Part shown: positions 52,475 to 61,195 of the stretch, in pieces
Position numbering within the stretch: the stretch's first letter is position 1
Layout: every line of letters begins with the position of its first letter
Assembly: GCF_963677315.1 (NCBI RefSeq)
Contig: NZ_OY781940.1
Coordinates: 484,001 to 548,000 of the forward strand
Direction of reading: 5' to 3'
Source: an uncultured Sphaerochaeta sp.
GTDB taxonomy: Bacteria; Spirochaetota; Spirochaetia; Sphaerochaetales; Sphaerochaetaceae
Length of the DNA: 64,000 nucleotides
The notes under the pieces: generated by a model
Databases searched by the model: none
Seen by the model: only the letters and a program-made list of their open reading frames with translations
What the model was told of the DNA's origin: nothing
Program-made: the position numbers and the translations under genes

Positions 52475-53791
52475 TTAGAACTGTTGCACGAGGGAATATG
52501 GGTCATGGGTATTCATTTTTCTTCCTAGTGCTGCGTAATGTTTCAACTTCTCATCGAGAGAAGACCCCGACATTGGATTTTGAGGATGGAACAGACCAAG
52601 CGTATCATCACAGGAGGCGAGCTTCTCATGCGCTACCAGCGCCCAAGCTGCATCAACGAGATGCCTGGCCGTAGGTTCCAACAACTCAGGACAGTTCATA
52701 CTCTGCCTGCTGCTGTTGATATCGACCCCACTGATCTCCATCAGGTTTCTCTCCCTGGCAAGCTTCTGCAAACGAAGCATCTGCTCCTTGGTATTGCGAG
52801 GAGGCATATAGGTCACCGCAGGGAAGCCAATATCCACTAGCAGGTCCAGCAGCTCCTCCAGAAACTCATCCTCAAACTTCTCTGCCTTCTTATCCCCGGT
52901 CACACTCTCAGCCACATCCCCAAGATAGGCATAGGCTGCGATAGCACCAATGCTGTTGGCAAAGGAGACTACCTCACGAACATCCAGACACTCCTCCTTG
53001 GAAGGTTGGATGAAAAACCGAGGAAGGAAGGTACTCTTGTAGACTCCCAAGAGATCATATGCATAGTGGGGATTGTCCTTGTCCAACAACCAATCCTGCA
53101 CCTTTCCAGCGAGGGTTAGTCCCAGGTCCTTCTTGAGGAAGTGGACCAGGTTCTCCCCTTTTCCAAACATGGCGATACTCTGGTTTGCCATAGCATAGAG
53201 AATGTGCCGTTCAGTAACAGAACCCCCTTTGTCAGCTCTGCTTAGGGGGAGAACATCCCTTTCAAAATCAAGGTCGAAGCCAAACGTCCCTACCAGAGCC
53301 TGCAAAGCTTCCACTTGTGCCTTGTTGCGTTGGTTTCGAATCGCCTGGACAGGCTTCAGGAACTCCTCGACTGTAGCGATATGCTGTTTAGGAACTCCGT
53401 GGACGCACATATAGGCTATTCCGATGCTGTCCGGATTGTTGAGCTTTCTATCTGCGAGCGGAGTATCGAGAAAACTCGTTCTCAGCTCGAATCCTACCGT
53501 ACTGGCAATCCCGATATTCTGTGCTGCTTCCAGCATCTCCTGTGCCGCACCAATGCTGTCATGGTCAATACTACCCACAATACCCAGCCCTGCCTTCCAG
53601 GCAGCATACGCTGCTGCAGAAGGCTCATAGGGACTGAATGAGTAGGTGGTATGCACATGATTGTTCACCTCTTCAAGCGCGGTCCTCTTAAGAGAGCCAC
53701 CTTGAATCAGGGAACCAATCTCACTACTCGAGGTAAGTCGAGTAGTAAGATCTCTATCATTGATGCTTTTTTCAAGCTGTTTCAAATCCAT
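52475..53791 (-). CDS. PHP-domain metal-dependent phosphoesterase family protein
   Basis: The 438-residue protein has a PHP domain: His45 and His47 in NNHVHTTYS and the metal-binding IDHDS at ~75-79, with further ligands likely in GFELRT and GVDINSS. PHP proteins are usually phosphatases (histidinol phosphatase, trehalose-6-phosphate and nucleotide phosphatases) using three metals. The ~100-residue N- and C-terminal additions are unfamiliar. It sits between the E1 dehydrogenase and the SDR, so a sugar phosphate, or an intermediate of this operon, is the likely substrate. Confidence 0.75.
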   Translation of the reverse strand: MDLKQLEKSINDRDLTTRLTSSSEIGSLIQGGSLKRTALEEVNNHVHTTYSFSPYEPSAAAYAAWKAGLGIVGSIDHDSIGAAQEMLEAAQNIGIASTVGFELRTSFLDTPLADRKLNNPDSIGIAYMCVHGVPKQHIATVEEFLKPVQAIRNQRNKAQVEALQALVGTFGFDLDFERDVLPLSRADKGGSVTERHILYAMANQSIAMFGKGENLVHFLKKDLGLTLAGKVQDWLLDKDNPHYAYDLLGVYKSTFLPRFFIQPSKEECLDVREVVSFANSIGAIAAYAYLGDVAESVTGDKKAEKFEDEFLEELLDLLVDIGFPAVTYMPPRNTKEQMLRLQKLARERNLMEISGVDINSSRQSMNCPELLEPTARHLVDAAWALVAHEKLASCDDTLGLFHPQNPMSGSSLDEKLKHYAALGRKMNTHDPYSLVQQF

Positions 53792-53803
53792 GGGCTTTCC
53801 TTA

Positions 53804-56257
53804 TCAGACGCCGAGTCTGCTTGTCCTAAAGAACTCACCGTCAGTGAAATTGCTCTGGGGGACATATTCGGGAATCGGCAAAATCTGTTCGTGGATGGCA
53901 TCCAGTACCGAGTACGCCTGTGCAAAGTAGTACTCCTCCATTTCTGCTGGCGGTGTGATCCAGTTCTTCGACCCGACCACAATTGTCGGAGCATCGAGAT
54001 AGTCAAAGGCAAGCCTGCTGAGGTTGGAGCTTACGGTGTGCAGATAACTGCCACGTTCTGAGCTGTCGGTCACGAAGACTGCTCTTCCCGTCTTCTTCAC
54101 TGATTCGATCAACAACTCATACTTGAGTGGGTTGATCCATCTCAGGTCGATCACCTCTGCCTCAATCCCCTTCTCGGCAAGCTGTTCTGCTGCCTTGGTT
54201 GCTGTATAGAGAGCGGGTCCAAGGGCAATAAGCGTTACATCCTTACCTTCCCTTCTGATTACCGGTTCTCCTTCAGGAATCTCGTAGTAGCCCTCGGGAA
54301 CACCTTCCTTCACGAACATCTCGCCAATTCCATAGAGTTTCTGGCTCTCAAAGAATACCACAGGGTCAGTACCACGGAGTGCGTAATTGAGCATGCCTTT
54401 CACATCATACGGTGTTGCAGGATACATTGCCTTCAATCCGGGGACGGAAGCGACCATGCTGGTCCATTCCTGTGAGTGCTGTGCACCATACTTGTTACCA
54501 ACTGATACACGGAGCACAAGTGGCATCTTCAGGACACCGGCGCTCATTGCCTGCCATTTGGGCATCTGGTTGAATACCTCATCCCCTGCACAACCAAGGA
54601 AGTCACAGTACATCAACTCGACAACTGCTCGTCCACCGGCCATCGCGTAGCCTACACCGCTTCCGACAATTGCTGATTCAGCGATTGGGGAGTTGAAGAA
54701 ACGGGAAGGAGGAAGCAGTTCGGTAAGACCGCGGTAGCAGGCAAATGCCCCACCCCAATCTCGGTGATCCTCTCCATAGGCAACCATCGTCGGGTCAATG
54801 GAGAAGCGATGTGCCATTGCCTCGAAGACCGCATCACGATACTGGTACTGCTTTGCAGCAGGCAGTTCCTTGCCGTTCTCGTCGTAGGCATAGCGACTTC
54901 TGCGGGCAATCTGCTTCACCCTTGCATTGTCTTCCAGCTTCTCGAGGAGTACTGGTTCGCCATCATCAAGCTTCTCAACACTACCATTGGAGAACATCAC
55001 GGACTCGACAAAATGCTCATCCACCATAGGGCTGAGTACCGGATCAACGGTAATCTCGAGTGTCTTTCTCATCTTCTCTTCAAGGACCGTATCAAACTGA
55101 TCAAGCTCTTCCTGGCTTACAACTTTGTTCTCCAGGAGATAGTTGCCGTAGGCTACGATTGGATCCTGGTTACGGAATGCTTCCAGCTCTTCCTTCGTTC
55201 TGTAGGTCATTGCATCACTGGGGCTATGGCCGCTGTAGCGGTAGGTGATGGTATCCATGAACGCTGGACCCTCTCCCTTGAGGAGGATTTCTTTCTTGCG
55301 TGCCGTGGCATCTGCTACAGCAAGAGGGTTGAATCCATCAACACGCTCGGTGTGCATGGAGTATTCGTTGATAGCAGAGGCAACCCTTGCAGCAACCTTG
55401 TAGCCCATGGTCTCACCAACAGGCTGACCGCCCATGGCATAGAGGTTGTCAAAACAGTTGAGCATGAAAGGAGGATATCCTGGATTGTCTTCCCAGAGAG
55501 TCTTGTACTGGTCCATGGAGGATAGTACCAATCCTTCATAGACAGGACCACGTGCAAGCGCTCCATCACCGATATTGGCAATAACGATTCCCTTCTTTCG
55601 GTTGATCTTCTTATAGAGGGAAGCACCTACTGCTATGGTACAGGAACCTCCGACAATTGCGTTGTTGGGCATGCTTCCAAAGGGCTTGAAGAAGGTATGC
55701 ATTGAACCACCAAGACCTGCTGAGAATCCAGGCTTCTTGGCATAAATTTCTGCCAATGCACCGTACAGTACAAAGTTCTCTGCAAGGTCACGAACATTCT
55801 CTCCGGGGAAGTGCTTCTCTACAATCTTGTAGGTCCCCCCATCCATGAATGACTCCATGATGGCAAGCAGTTCCTTGTCCTCCATCTTATAGATCGCACT
55901 CATGCTCTTGGCGAGAATCTCACCATGGCTACGGTGTGAACCAAAGATCTGATCCTCTGGATCGAGTACCATTGCCTGCCCGACAGCAGCACTTTCCTGA
56001 CCGGATGAGAGGTGGGCTGGTCCACGGTGGTTGTATGAAATTCCCTGATACACACCCTCTTTCTTGATGGTGTCCAACATGGTCTCAAATTTTCTAATCA
56101 AGAGCATGTCATAGTAAGCACGGATCAGGCGTTCCTTTCCGTATTGCTTGAGCTCTTTCTTGATGTTGCTCTTGTACTGGTTAACAGGAATCGAGGGTGT
56201 TTCAATAGTGAGAGGCTCCCTCAATTTTGCTGGATCAAATGGTATCGTTCTGGCCAT
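53804..56257 (-). CDS. Thiamine-diphosphate-dependent dehydrogenase E1, fused alpha and beta subunits
   Basis: The 817 residues join E1-alpha and E1-beta of the pyruvate/branched-chain/acetoin dehydrogenase group. The alpha part (~35-410) has IRKFETMLDTI, HRGPAHLSSGQESAAVG, HRSHGEILAK and the diphosphate-binding GDGALARGPVYEGL...CFDNLYA motif. The beta part (~480-810) has YQYRDAVFEAMAHRF, YGEDHRDWGGAF, NSPIAESAIVGSGVGYAMAGGRAVVELMY and the later SERGSYLHTVSSNL. It passes an acyl group to the lipoyl domain of E2. The substrate is not fixed by motifs. Acetoin-type cleavage of a methyl ketone fits the sugar context as well as 2-oxo acid oxidation. Confidence 0.88.
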   Translation of the reverse strand: MARTIPFDPAKLREPLTIETPSIPVNQYKSNIKKELKQYGKERLIRAYYDMLLIRKFETMLDTIKKEGVYQGISYNHRGPAHLSSGQESAAVGQAMVLDPEDQIFGSHRSHGEILAKSMSAIYKMEDKELLAIMESFMDGGTYKIVEKHFPGENVRDLAENFVLYGALAEIYAKKPGFSAGLGGSMHTFFKPFGSMPNNAIVGGSCTIAVGASLYKKINRKKGIVIANIGDGALARGPVYEGLVLSSMDQYKTLWEDNPGYPPFMLNCFDNLYAMGGQPVGETMGYKVAARVASAINEYSMHTERVDGFNPLAVADATARKKEILLKGEGPAFMDTITYRYSGHSPSDAMTYRTKEELEAFRNQDPIVAYGNYLLENKVVSQEELDQFDTVLEEKMRKTLEITVDPVLSPMVDEHFVESVMFSNGSVEKLDDGEPVLLEKLEDNARVKQIARRSRYAYDENGKELPAAKQYQYRDAVFEAMAHRFSIDPTMVAYGEDHRDWGGAFACYRGLTELLPPSRFFNSPIAESAIVGSGVGYAMAGGRAVVELMYCDFLGCAGDEVFNQMPKWQAMSAGVLKMPLVLRVSVGNKYGAQHSQEWTSMVASVPGLKAMYPATPYDVKGMLNYALRGTDPVVFFESQKLYGIGEMFVKEGVPEGYYEIPEGEPVIRREGKDVTLIALGPALYTATKAAEQLAEKGIEAEVIDLRWINPLKYELLIESVKKTGRAVFVTDSSERGSYLHTVSSNLSRLAFDYLDAPTIVVGSKNWITPPAEMEEYYFAQAYSVLDAIHEQILPIPEYVPQSNFTDGEFFRTSRLGV

Positions 56258-56268
56258 ATTGTTACTCC

Positions 56269-57621
56269 TTACAGACTATGGTCGAGTGCAAAGCAAGCAT
56301 CCTTGATAAGCTCGGATACACTCGGGTGTGGAAATACTATCTCTTTGACGTCCTGGACTCTTAGCTCTGCTTCAATGAGAGCAGAAGCGCCCCAGATAAT
56401 CTCGCTGCTGTAGGGTCCCAGCAGATGAACTCCAAGAATGGCACCACTTTCCTGGTGACAGATCACTTTCACCAAGCCTGATGCACGCTTGCCTTGCTCA
56501 GCAAGGAAACGACCGTTTGCACGCATCTGTACGGTTTGACTCTTCACAGGAATGCCTTTCTCCTTGGCTTCCTTTTCTGTGATGCCACAACCAGCTGCCT
56601 CGGGATTCGAGTAAACAGCCCAGGGAATTGCGTTGTAGCGCATGCGCATCTCTTTTGAACCGAAGATATTGGAGATGGCAACTTCTGCCATGCGGGATGC
56701 ACTATGGGCAAGGAGGGAGCGACCATTCACATCACCGATTGCCCAGATATTGGCAACATTGGTCTGCAGACGGTCATTTACCACTACCCCTTGTCGGTCG
56801 ATATCCACTCCAAGCTTCTCCAGCCCCTGCGTGTTCGGCCTACGCCCAACACTCATCAGGACCAGCGCTGCTTCAGTGGACTGTTTATTTCCTTTGGCAT
56901 CGGTATAGAACACTGCTTCCTTGGTAATTTCCTCTACCTTGCAACCAAGGCGGAAGTCCACTTCCTTAAGCTCGCGTCTCATCAGCTTGGCGAATTCACC
57001 ATCCATCATGGGGAGAATTTCATCCATCATCTCTATGACGGTGACCTTGGTCCCAATCATGGAGAAGAACGAGGCAAATTCGATCCCGATAACCCCACCC
57101 CCGATGACAACGAGAGATTTGGGCACTTTCTCGAGATCCAGGATCTCATTACTGGTAAGCACATGCTCCAGCTTTGCACCAGGGATAGGTGGAACAAAAG
57201 CGGAAGAGCCGGTAGCGATCATCAGGTAAGAACCTTCGTAGATGGTATCACCTACTTTCACATGATGAGGGTCAATGAATTCAGCTTCACCAAAAACTGT
57301 TTCCACCTTGTTCGATTTCATCAGGAACTCTATACCACTCCTGAGTGTCCCCACCGTATCATTCTTCCAGATCATTGCATCAGGGAGGCTGAATGTCACC
57401 GAAGCAGCCTCAACACCATGTTTTGCACCATCAAGTGCATGATGGTAGAGTTTCGCACTATTGAGAAGACTCTTGGTGGGGATACACCCCCAGTTTGTAC
57501 AGACTCCTCCAAGGTGCCCTCTCTCTATGAGCAGGACCTTCTTGCCAAGTGCCCCTGCTCTTTCTGCGGCAACATATCCGCCAGGACCGCTGCCAACTAC
57601 GATTAAATCATATTTACTCAT
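56269..57621 (-). CDS. lpdA: Dihydrolipoyl dehydrogenase (E3)
   Basis: This FAD enzyme reoxidises the lipoyl groups of the complex with NAD. The 450-residue protein has the FAD loop VVGSGPGGYVAAE (8-20), the redox disulfide Cys41-Cys46 in GGVCTNWGCIPTK, the NAD-binding VVIGGGVIGIEFASF, GRRPNTQGL, and the C-terminal catalytic histidine in FPHPSVSEL. It lies nine bases after E2 and eleven before E1 in the same operon, so it is probably dedicated to this complex. Confidence 0.95.
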   Translation of the reverse strand: MSKYDLIVVGSGPGGYVAAERAGALGKKVLLIERGHLGGVCTNWGCIPTKSLLNSAKLYHHALDGAKHGVEAASVTFSLPDAMIWKNDTVGTLRSGIEFLMKSNKVETVFGEAEFIDPHHVKVGDTIYEGSYLMIATGSSAFVPPIPGAKLEHVLTSNEILDLEKVPKSLVVIGGGVIGIEFASFFSMIGTKVTVIEMMDEILPMMDGEFAKLMRRELKEVDFRLGCKVEEITKEAVFYTDAKGNKQSTEAALVLMSVGRRPNTQGLEKLGVDIDRQGVVVNDRLQTNVANIWAIGDVNGRSLLAHSASRMAEVAISNIFGSKEMRMRYNAIPWAVYSNPEAAGCGITEKEAKEKGIPVKSQTVQMRANGRFLAEQGKRASGLVKVICHQESGAILGVHLLGPYSSEIIWGASALIEAELRVQDVKEIVFPHPSVSELIKDACFALDHSL

Positions 57622-57630
57622 GTATCCTCC

Positions 57631-58965
57631 CTACAGTGCCAACAAGAGATCAATGGAGGCGATGTTGTCCATCAAGGCTTTCAGGAAGCGTGCAGCATCT
57701 GCACCATCGACTGCCTGGTGGTCCATTGTCAGCGAGAGACCAATCTTTTCAATAAAGACGATATCCCCATCCTCATCCTCTACAGGTGTGAGGGTAATGC
57801 CGCCAACCCCAAGGATTGCAACCTCAGGCACGTTGAGTACCGGGGTGAATGCATCAATACCAAAGGCTCCTACATTACTTACCGTGAAGGTTGAACCACT
57901 GAGTTCGTCAGGCTGGGCACTTCCTTCCTTGCACTTATCAATCAGGGCCTTGGTCTCTTCAGAGAGCTGGCGGAGGCTGAGCATGTCACTATTGCGCACC
58001 ACAGGGACCAGAAGACCCTTCGGTGTGTCGGTAGCGACACCAAGATGCACATGACTAAAGCGCAGCATCTTATCTCCAAGGAAGTGTGCATTGAAGGCAG
58101 GGAACTCCAACAAGGTTCTGCTGACGGCAAAGAGAATCAAGTCATTGATCGTAACCTTGTTCAAACCAAGCTCACTCTTGGCACTCTTGAATCCTGCTCT
58201 CAGACGTTTCAGGGCACGTGCATCAGCCTGGGCATGAAGGGTAAGCTGGCATGTGGAATGAATGGATTCCATCATCCTCCTGGCAGTCACCTTTCTCACT
58301 CCCTTCACAGGTATCTCCTGAATCTCTTCAGAGACTTCTCCCATGCGTGATGGGGCAGCAATCGCAGGTTTCACCTGTAGGTCTGAAGAGAGGACTCTTC
58401 CTCCCATGCCACTACCACGTCCTGGAGCCTGGAGCCCCTGTTCAAGTGCCTGCTCTCTTGCAACCGGACTGAGAGGCTCTCCAGCCACTGAGGCTACATC
58501 ACGTTCAATGATGCGGCCTTTCGGACCGGTGGGCTGTACAGAGGAGAGAGATACTCCCATGGAGGAAGCCAGATTGCGTGCCCTGGGGCTGGAGCCCTGA
58601 GCCTTGTCGGCCGTAGAGGGAGGAGTAGCTTTTTCAGGTTGTGTATCCTCAGCTGTTGCTGTTTCCTGTTTCTCTTCCTTTGGTTCTTCTTTATTGGTTT
58701 CTGTCTTGGGAAGCTCGACCTTCTCGCCTTCCTCTCCGACCATGACGATGGGAACCATTACGGGAACATCATCCCCTTCCTCATACAGTAAGGCCAGGAC
58801 TACACCTTCAGCGGTCGATTCAACGTCAATGGTTGACTTATCGGTCTCTGCTGAGCATAGGACATCCCCTACAGCAACCTTGTCACCTACTTTGACATTC
58901 CATTCCACAATAATGCAGGATTCCACTGAGTTTCCCTGTTTGGGCATCACAACTTGTTGTGCCAT
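57631..58965 (-). CDS. Dihydrolipoamide acyltransferase (E2), one lipoyl and two E3-binding-like domains
   Basis: The 444-residue E2 transfers the acyl group from E1 to CoA. An N-terminal lipoyl domain (residues 1-82) carries the lipoylated Lys43 in ETDKSTIDVE. A charged linker leads to a peripheral-subunit-binding domain (~125-158, SPRARNLASSMGVSL...GPKGRIIERDV). A second similar repeat follows (~165-197, LSPVAREQALEQGLQ...GMGGRVLSSDL). The catalytic domain has the active-site histidine in MDHQAVDGADAARF. Two binding-like domains in one chain is unusual. It follows the DeoR regulator by 12 bases. Confidence 0.92.
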   Translation of the reverse strand: MAQQVVMPKQGNSVESCIIVEWNVKVGDKVAVGDVLCSAETDKSTIDVESTAEGVVLALLYEEGDDVPVMVPIVMVGEEGEKVELPKTETNKEEPKEEKQETATAEDTQPEKATPPSTADKAQGSSPRARNLASSMGVSLSSVQPTGPKGRIIERDVASVAGEPLSPVAREQALEQGLQAPGRGSGMGGRVLSSDLQVKPAIAAPSRMGEVSEEIQEIPVKGVRKVTARRMMESIHSTCQLTLHAQADARALKRLRAGFKSAKSELGLNKVTINDLILFAVSRTLLEFPAFNAHFLGDKMLRFSHVHLGVATDTPKGLLVPVVRNSDMLSLRQLSEETKALIDKCKEGSAQPDELSGSTFTVSNVGAFGIDAFTPVLNVPEVAILGVGGITLTPVEDEDGDIVFIEKIGLSLTMDHQAVDGADAARFLKALMDNIASIDLLLAL

Positions 58966-58977
58966 GTGTTCACTCCT

Positions 58978-59742
58978 CTACTTTGCAATAAGGACCTCAA
59001 CACCCTGCTCCTCGAGCTGGGTGATCAGGTCCGCAGGAAAACCACTGTCTGTGACAATGGTATCTATCTCTGTTACCGGCATAATCCGCACAAACCCACG
59101 ATTCCCCACTTTTGAGGAATCAACGCACAAAACCCGCCGTGTGGCTTGTGCGCACATACGTTGTACCACCTGTGCATTTTCGATCAAGCTGGTGGTAAGT
59201 CCATGTTCCATGGTAAATCCATCTGTACCGAAGAAGGTGGTGGATACATGGTAGTTCTCTATCTGGGAAATGGCAGCAGGCCCGACAAGGGCCTCGGCTT
59301 CGCTTCGGTACTCACCACCAACCAGTGTGACCTGGAGCTGGGTATTTGCCCGTGCATAGGGCAGAATAAGCGTTGAATTGGTAACCACCCGTACATTTCT
59401 TTTCCCGAATATGTGTCTGGGAATCAGGGAACAGGTGGACCCATTGGTAATCATGATAAAGTCATTATCCTTCACCAAGGTGGCAGCAAGTTTTGCAATC
59501 AGGTCTTTTTTTGGAGTATTGGTATCGTCACGAAAGGCTGCTTGGGGAGCGGATGCAACCACGACCCGGCCGTGGCTTCGTATAACCAGTCCTTTGGAAT
59601 CCAGATCCCGTAAATCTCCCCTGATGGTAACCGCAGAAACTCCAAGCTCTTCGCTGAGCCTGGATACAGGATACTCTTCACCACTTTTCAGAAGCTGGAG
59701 TATGTGTTTTTCCCGAGGGGAAAGCCCTATCATATGATACAC
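58978..59742 (-). CDS. DeoR-family transcriptional regulator
   Basis: The 254-residue repressor has an N-terminal DeoR helix-turn-helix (REKHILQLLKSGEEYPVSRLSEELGVSAVTIRGDLRDLDSKGLVIRSHG). A C-terminal sugar-phosphate-sensing domain of the ISOCOT fold follows (ITNGSTCSLIPRH, VTNSTLILPY, LVGGEYRSEAEALVGP, FFGTDGFTMEHGLTT, CVDSSKVG). It is the first gene of the eight-gene operon. The repeated CTTTCG boxes around its promoter are likely its own operators. In rhizobia a DeoR protein also controls the rhamnose locus, which fits the transport genes upstream. Confidence 0.93.
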   Translation of the reverse strand: MYHMIGLSPREKHILQLLKSGEEYPVSRLSEELGVSAVTIRGDLRDLDSKGLVIRSHGRVVVASAPQAAFRDDTNTPKKDLIAKLAATLVKDNDFIMITNGSTCSLIPRHIFGKRNVRVVTNSTLILPYARANTQLQVTLVGGEYRSEAEALVGPAAISQIENYHVSTTFFGTDGFTMEHGLTTSLIENAQVVQRMCAQATRRVLCVDSSKVGNRGFVRIMPVTEIDTIVTDSGFPADLITQLEEQGVEVLIAK

Positions 59743-59758
59743 TCCTACTTTCTTATCA

Positions 59759-59816
59759 CTTTCGTTACGCTTTCGATTCTATTACAGTATCGCTAACTTT
59801 TCAAGTGTTTTCGAAA
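59759..59816. promoter_or_regulatory. DeoR-type operator cluster
   Basis: CTTTCG occurs at 59759-59764 and 59770-59775, an 11-bp period, just downstream of the -10 box. A palindromic TTTCGAAA lies at 59809-59816, just upstream of the -35 box. Direct repeats of CGAAA-type boxes are usual for DeoR-family repressors. Binding at both sites would bracket the promoter. Confidence 0.55.
59776..59804 (-). promoter_or_regulatory. Promoter of the deoR-E2-E3-E1 operon
   Basis: On the minus strand TTGAAA (59799-59804), 17 bp, and TAGAAT (59776-59781) lie 33 bp before the regulator start, in the 82-bp gap after the mutarotase gene. Confidence 0.7.
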
Positions 59817-59824
59817 GGGATTCG

Positions 59825-60136
59825 TCAATCCATATGAAAGACTTCCTCCAAGGGAAGCGAGATTGGGGAGTTGTCTTCATTCGTGTCCATAATATCAGCC
59901 ATATAGGCCCACCACTTCTGGACAATGGGGTTGGAGCCAAGATCCTGGCTCCCCGACTCTCCCTCTGATTTCTGAAAAGCAAAGAGGAGACCACTGTCCC
60001 GGTCAAGAAAAATGGTATAGTCGAAAACCCCACTTTCCTTGAGAAGCGCCTTCAGCTCCGGCCAAATCTCATCATGACGCTTCTTGTACTCTTGTTCATA
60101 TCCTTTCTTCAACTGCATGACAAATGCCTGTCTCAT
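59825..60136 (-). CDS. rhaM: L-rhamnose mutarotase
   Basis: This small ferredoxin-like-fold enzyme interconverts alpha and beta anomers of L-rhamnose. The 103-residue protein matches RhaM: RQAFVMQLKKGYEQEYKKRHDEIWPEL, with the catalytic-type histidine, then DYTIFLDRDSGLLFAFQ, QKWWAYMADIMDTNEDNSP and the EVFHMD end. It is the last gene of the transport operon, 13 bases after a permease gene. It is the best single indicator that the imported sugar is rhamnose or a similar 6-deoxyhexose. Confidence 0.95.
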   Translation of the reverse strand: MRQAFVMQLKKGYEQEYKKRHDEIWPELKALLKESGVFDYTIFLDRDSGLLFAFQKSEGESGSQDLGSNPIVQKWWAYMADIMDTNEDNSPISLPLEEVFHMD

Positions 60137-60149
60137 GGGATGATCCCTC

Positions 60150-61193
60150 CTAATTTCTACTCATTTGCTGGAGTCGTAGCTTCCTGTTTGCCTTGTACAT
60201 ATCAAGCAATCGGGGAAGAAGAACCGCAGAGATGAGAAGCAATCCAATGACAATGGTCATCAGGGTTCCACTGAACTTCAACAAGCCCATACCGAACTTC
60301 AAGTAACCGACCAACATGGAGCCAATGAAAACACCATACACACTTCCCTTGCCCCCGGTGATGGCAACACCACCAAGCACAACGAGGGTGATGATTTCCA
60401 AATCCCATCCGGTGGCAATGTTTGAGCGTACAGAGAGAATTCGACTGGCCAACAGTATAGAGGTAAGACCACAGAAGAATCCGGTAACGGTGAAGTTGAT
60501 TATCCTCATGGTCTTTACCTTGATACCGGAGAACCGAGCCGCTTCAGCACTGTTTCCGATGGCATACAATCTTCTTCCATACGTTGTCTTATGCAAGACA
60601 AACGCAAAGACCAAAACCAAGACCAAGTAGAGAACAAACTCAAAGGGGATAATGGTACCAGGTATGAATTGCTGACCAAAGAACCCAAAATTCTCTGGGA
60701 ATTCAGTACGTGCCTGATCTCCCAACAAACCAATTGCAATTCCCCTGAATACCGACTGTGTCGCAAGGGTGACCGCGATGGCCGGCATCTCGAGGGCTGT
60801 AATCATCACCCCGTTGAATAACCCAGCGAGGGTTCCAACAAGTAGGGCAATGAATATAAGGGAAGGAATGGAAGCTCCCCCCTGTGCAGCATTGCCTACC
60901 GCATATGCACAAAGAGCAATAATGGAGGCAATCGAGATGTCGATGTCACCACACATGATGATGAAGATCATAGGAAGGGCCATGATTGCCTTCTCACTGA
61001 ATTGGAACGTTGCATTCATCAAATTGAACCAATCAAGGAAGTACGGGGTTCTGATAGTGAAAAAAACGAACACCAGTACAATGATAATGGAGAGCAGAAC
61101 TTCCCACTGGGTAAAATATTCAATCAACCGGTTCTTAAGCGACATTTCATCGATAAGCCGGGATTTTGCTACCAAATCTCTCTTTTCAGCCAT
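60150..61193 (-). CDS. Rhamnose-type ABC transporter permease (second)
   Basis: This 347-residue RbsC-type permease has about nine hydrophobic helices: MALPMIFIIMCGDIDISIASIIALCAYAVGNA, LFNGVMITALEMPAIAVTLATQSVFRGIAIGLLG, IGNSAEAARFSGIKVKTMR, and TLVVLGGVAITGGKGSVYGVFIGSMLVGYLKFGM. GGAGAGG precedes ATG 61193. It is paired with the next permease gene, so the importer has two different membrane subunits, as in the rhizobial RhaP/RhaQ pair. Confidence 0.9.
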   Translation of the reverse strand: MAEKRDLVAKSRLIDEMSLKNRLIEYFTQWEVLLSIIIVLVFVFFTIRTPYFLDWFNLMNATFQFSEKAIMALPMIFIIMCGDIDISIASIIALCAYAVGNAAQGGASIPSLIFIALLVGTLAGLFNGVMITALEMPAIAVTLATQSVFRGIAIGLLGDQARTEFPENFGFFGQQFIPGTIIPFEFVLYLVLVLVFAFVLHKTTYGRRLYAIGNSAEAARFSGIKVKTMRIINFTVTGFFCGLTSILLASRILSVRSNIATGWDLEIITLVVLGGVAITGGKGSVYGVFIGSMLVGYLKFGMGLLKFSGTLMTIVIGLLLISAVLLPRLLDMYKANRKLRLQQMSRN

Positions 61194-61195
61194 AC

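Noticed and set aside
54764..55525. 253-codon plus-strand frame antisense to fused E1
   Set aside because: It is fully inside a strongly conserved gene, with no signal of its own.
56704..57606. 300-codon plus-strand frame antisense to lpdA
   Set aside because: Same reasoning: it mirrors a conserved coding region and carries no domain.
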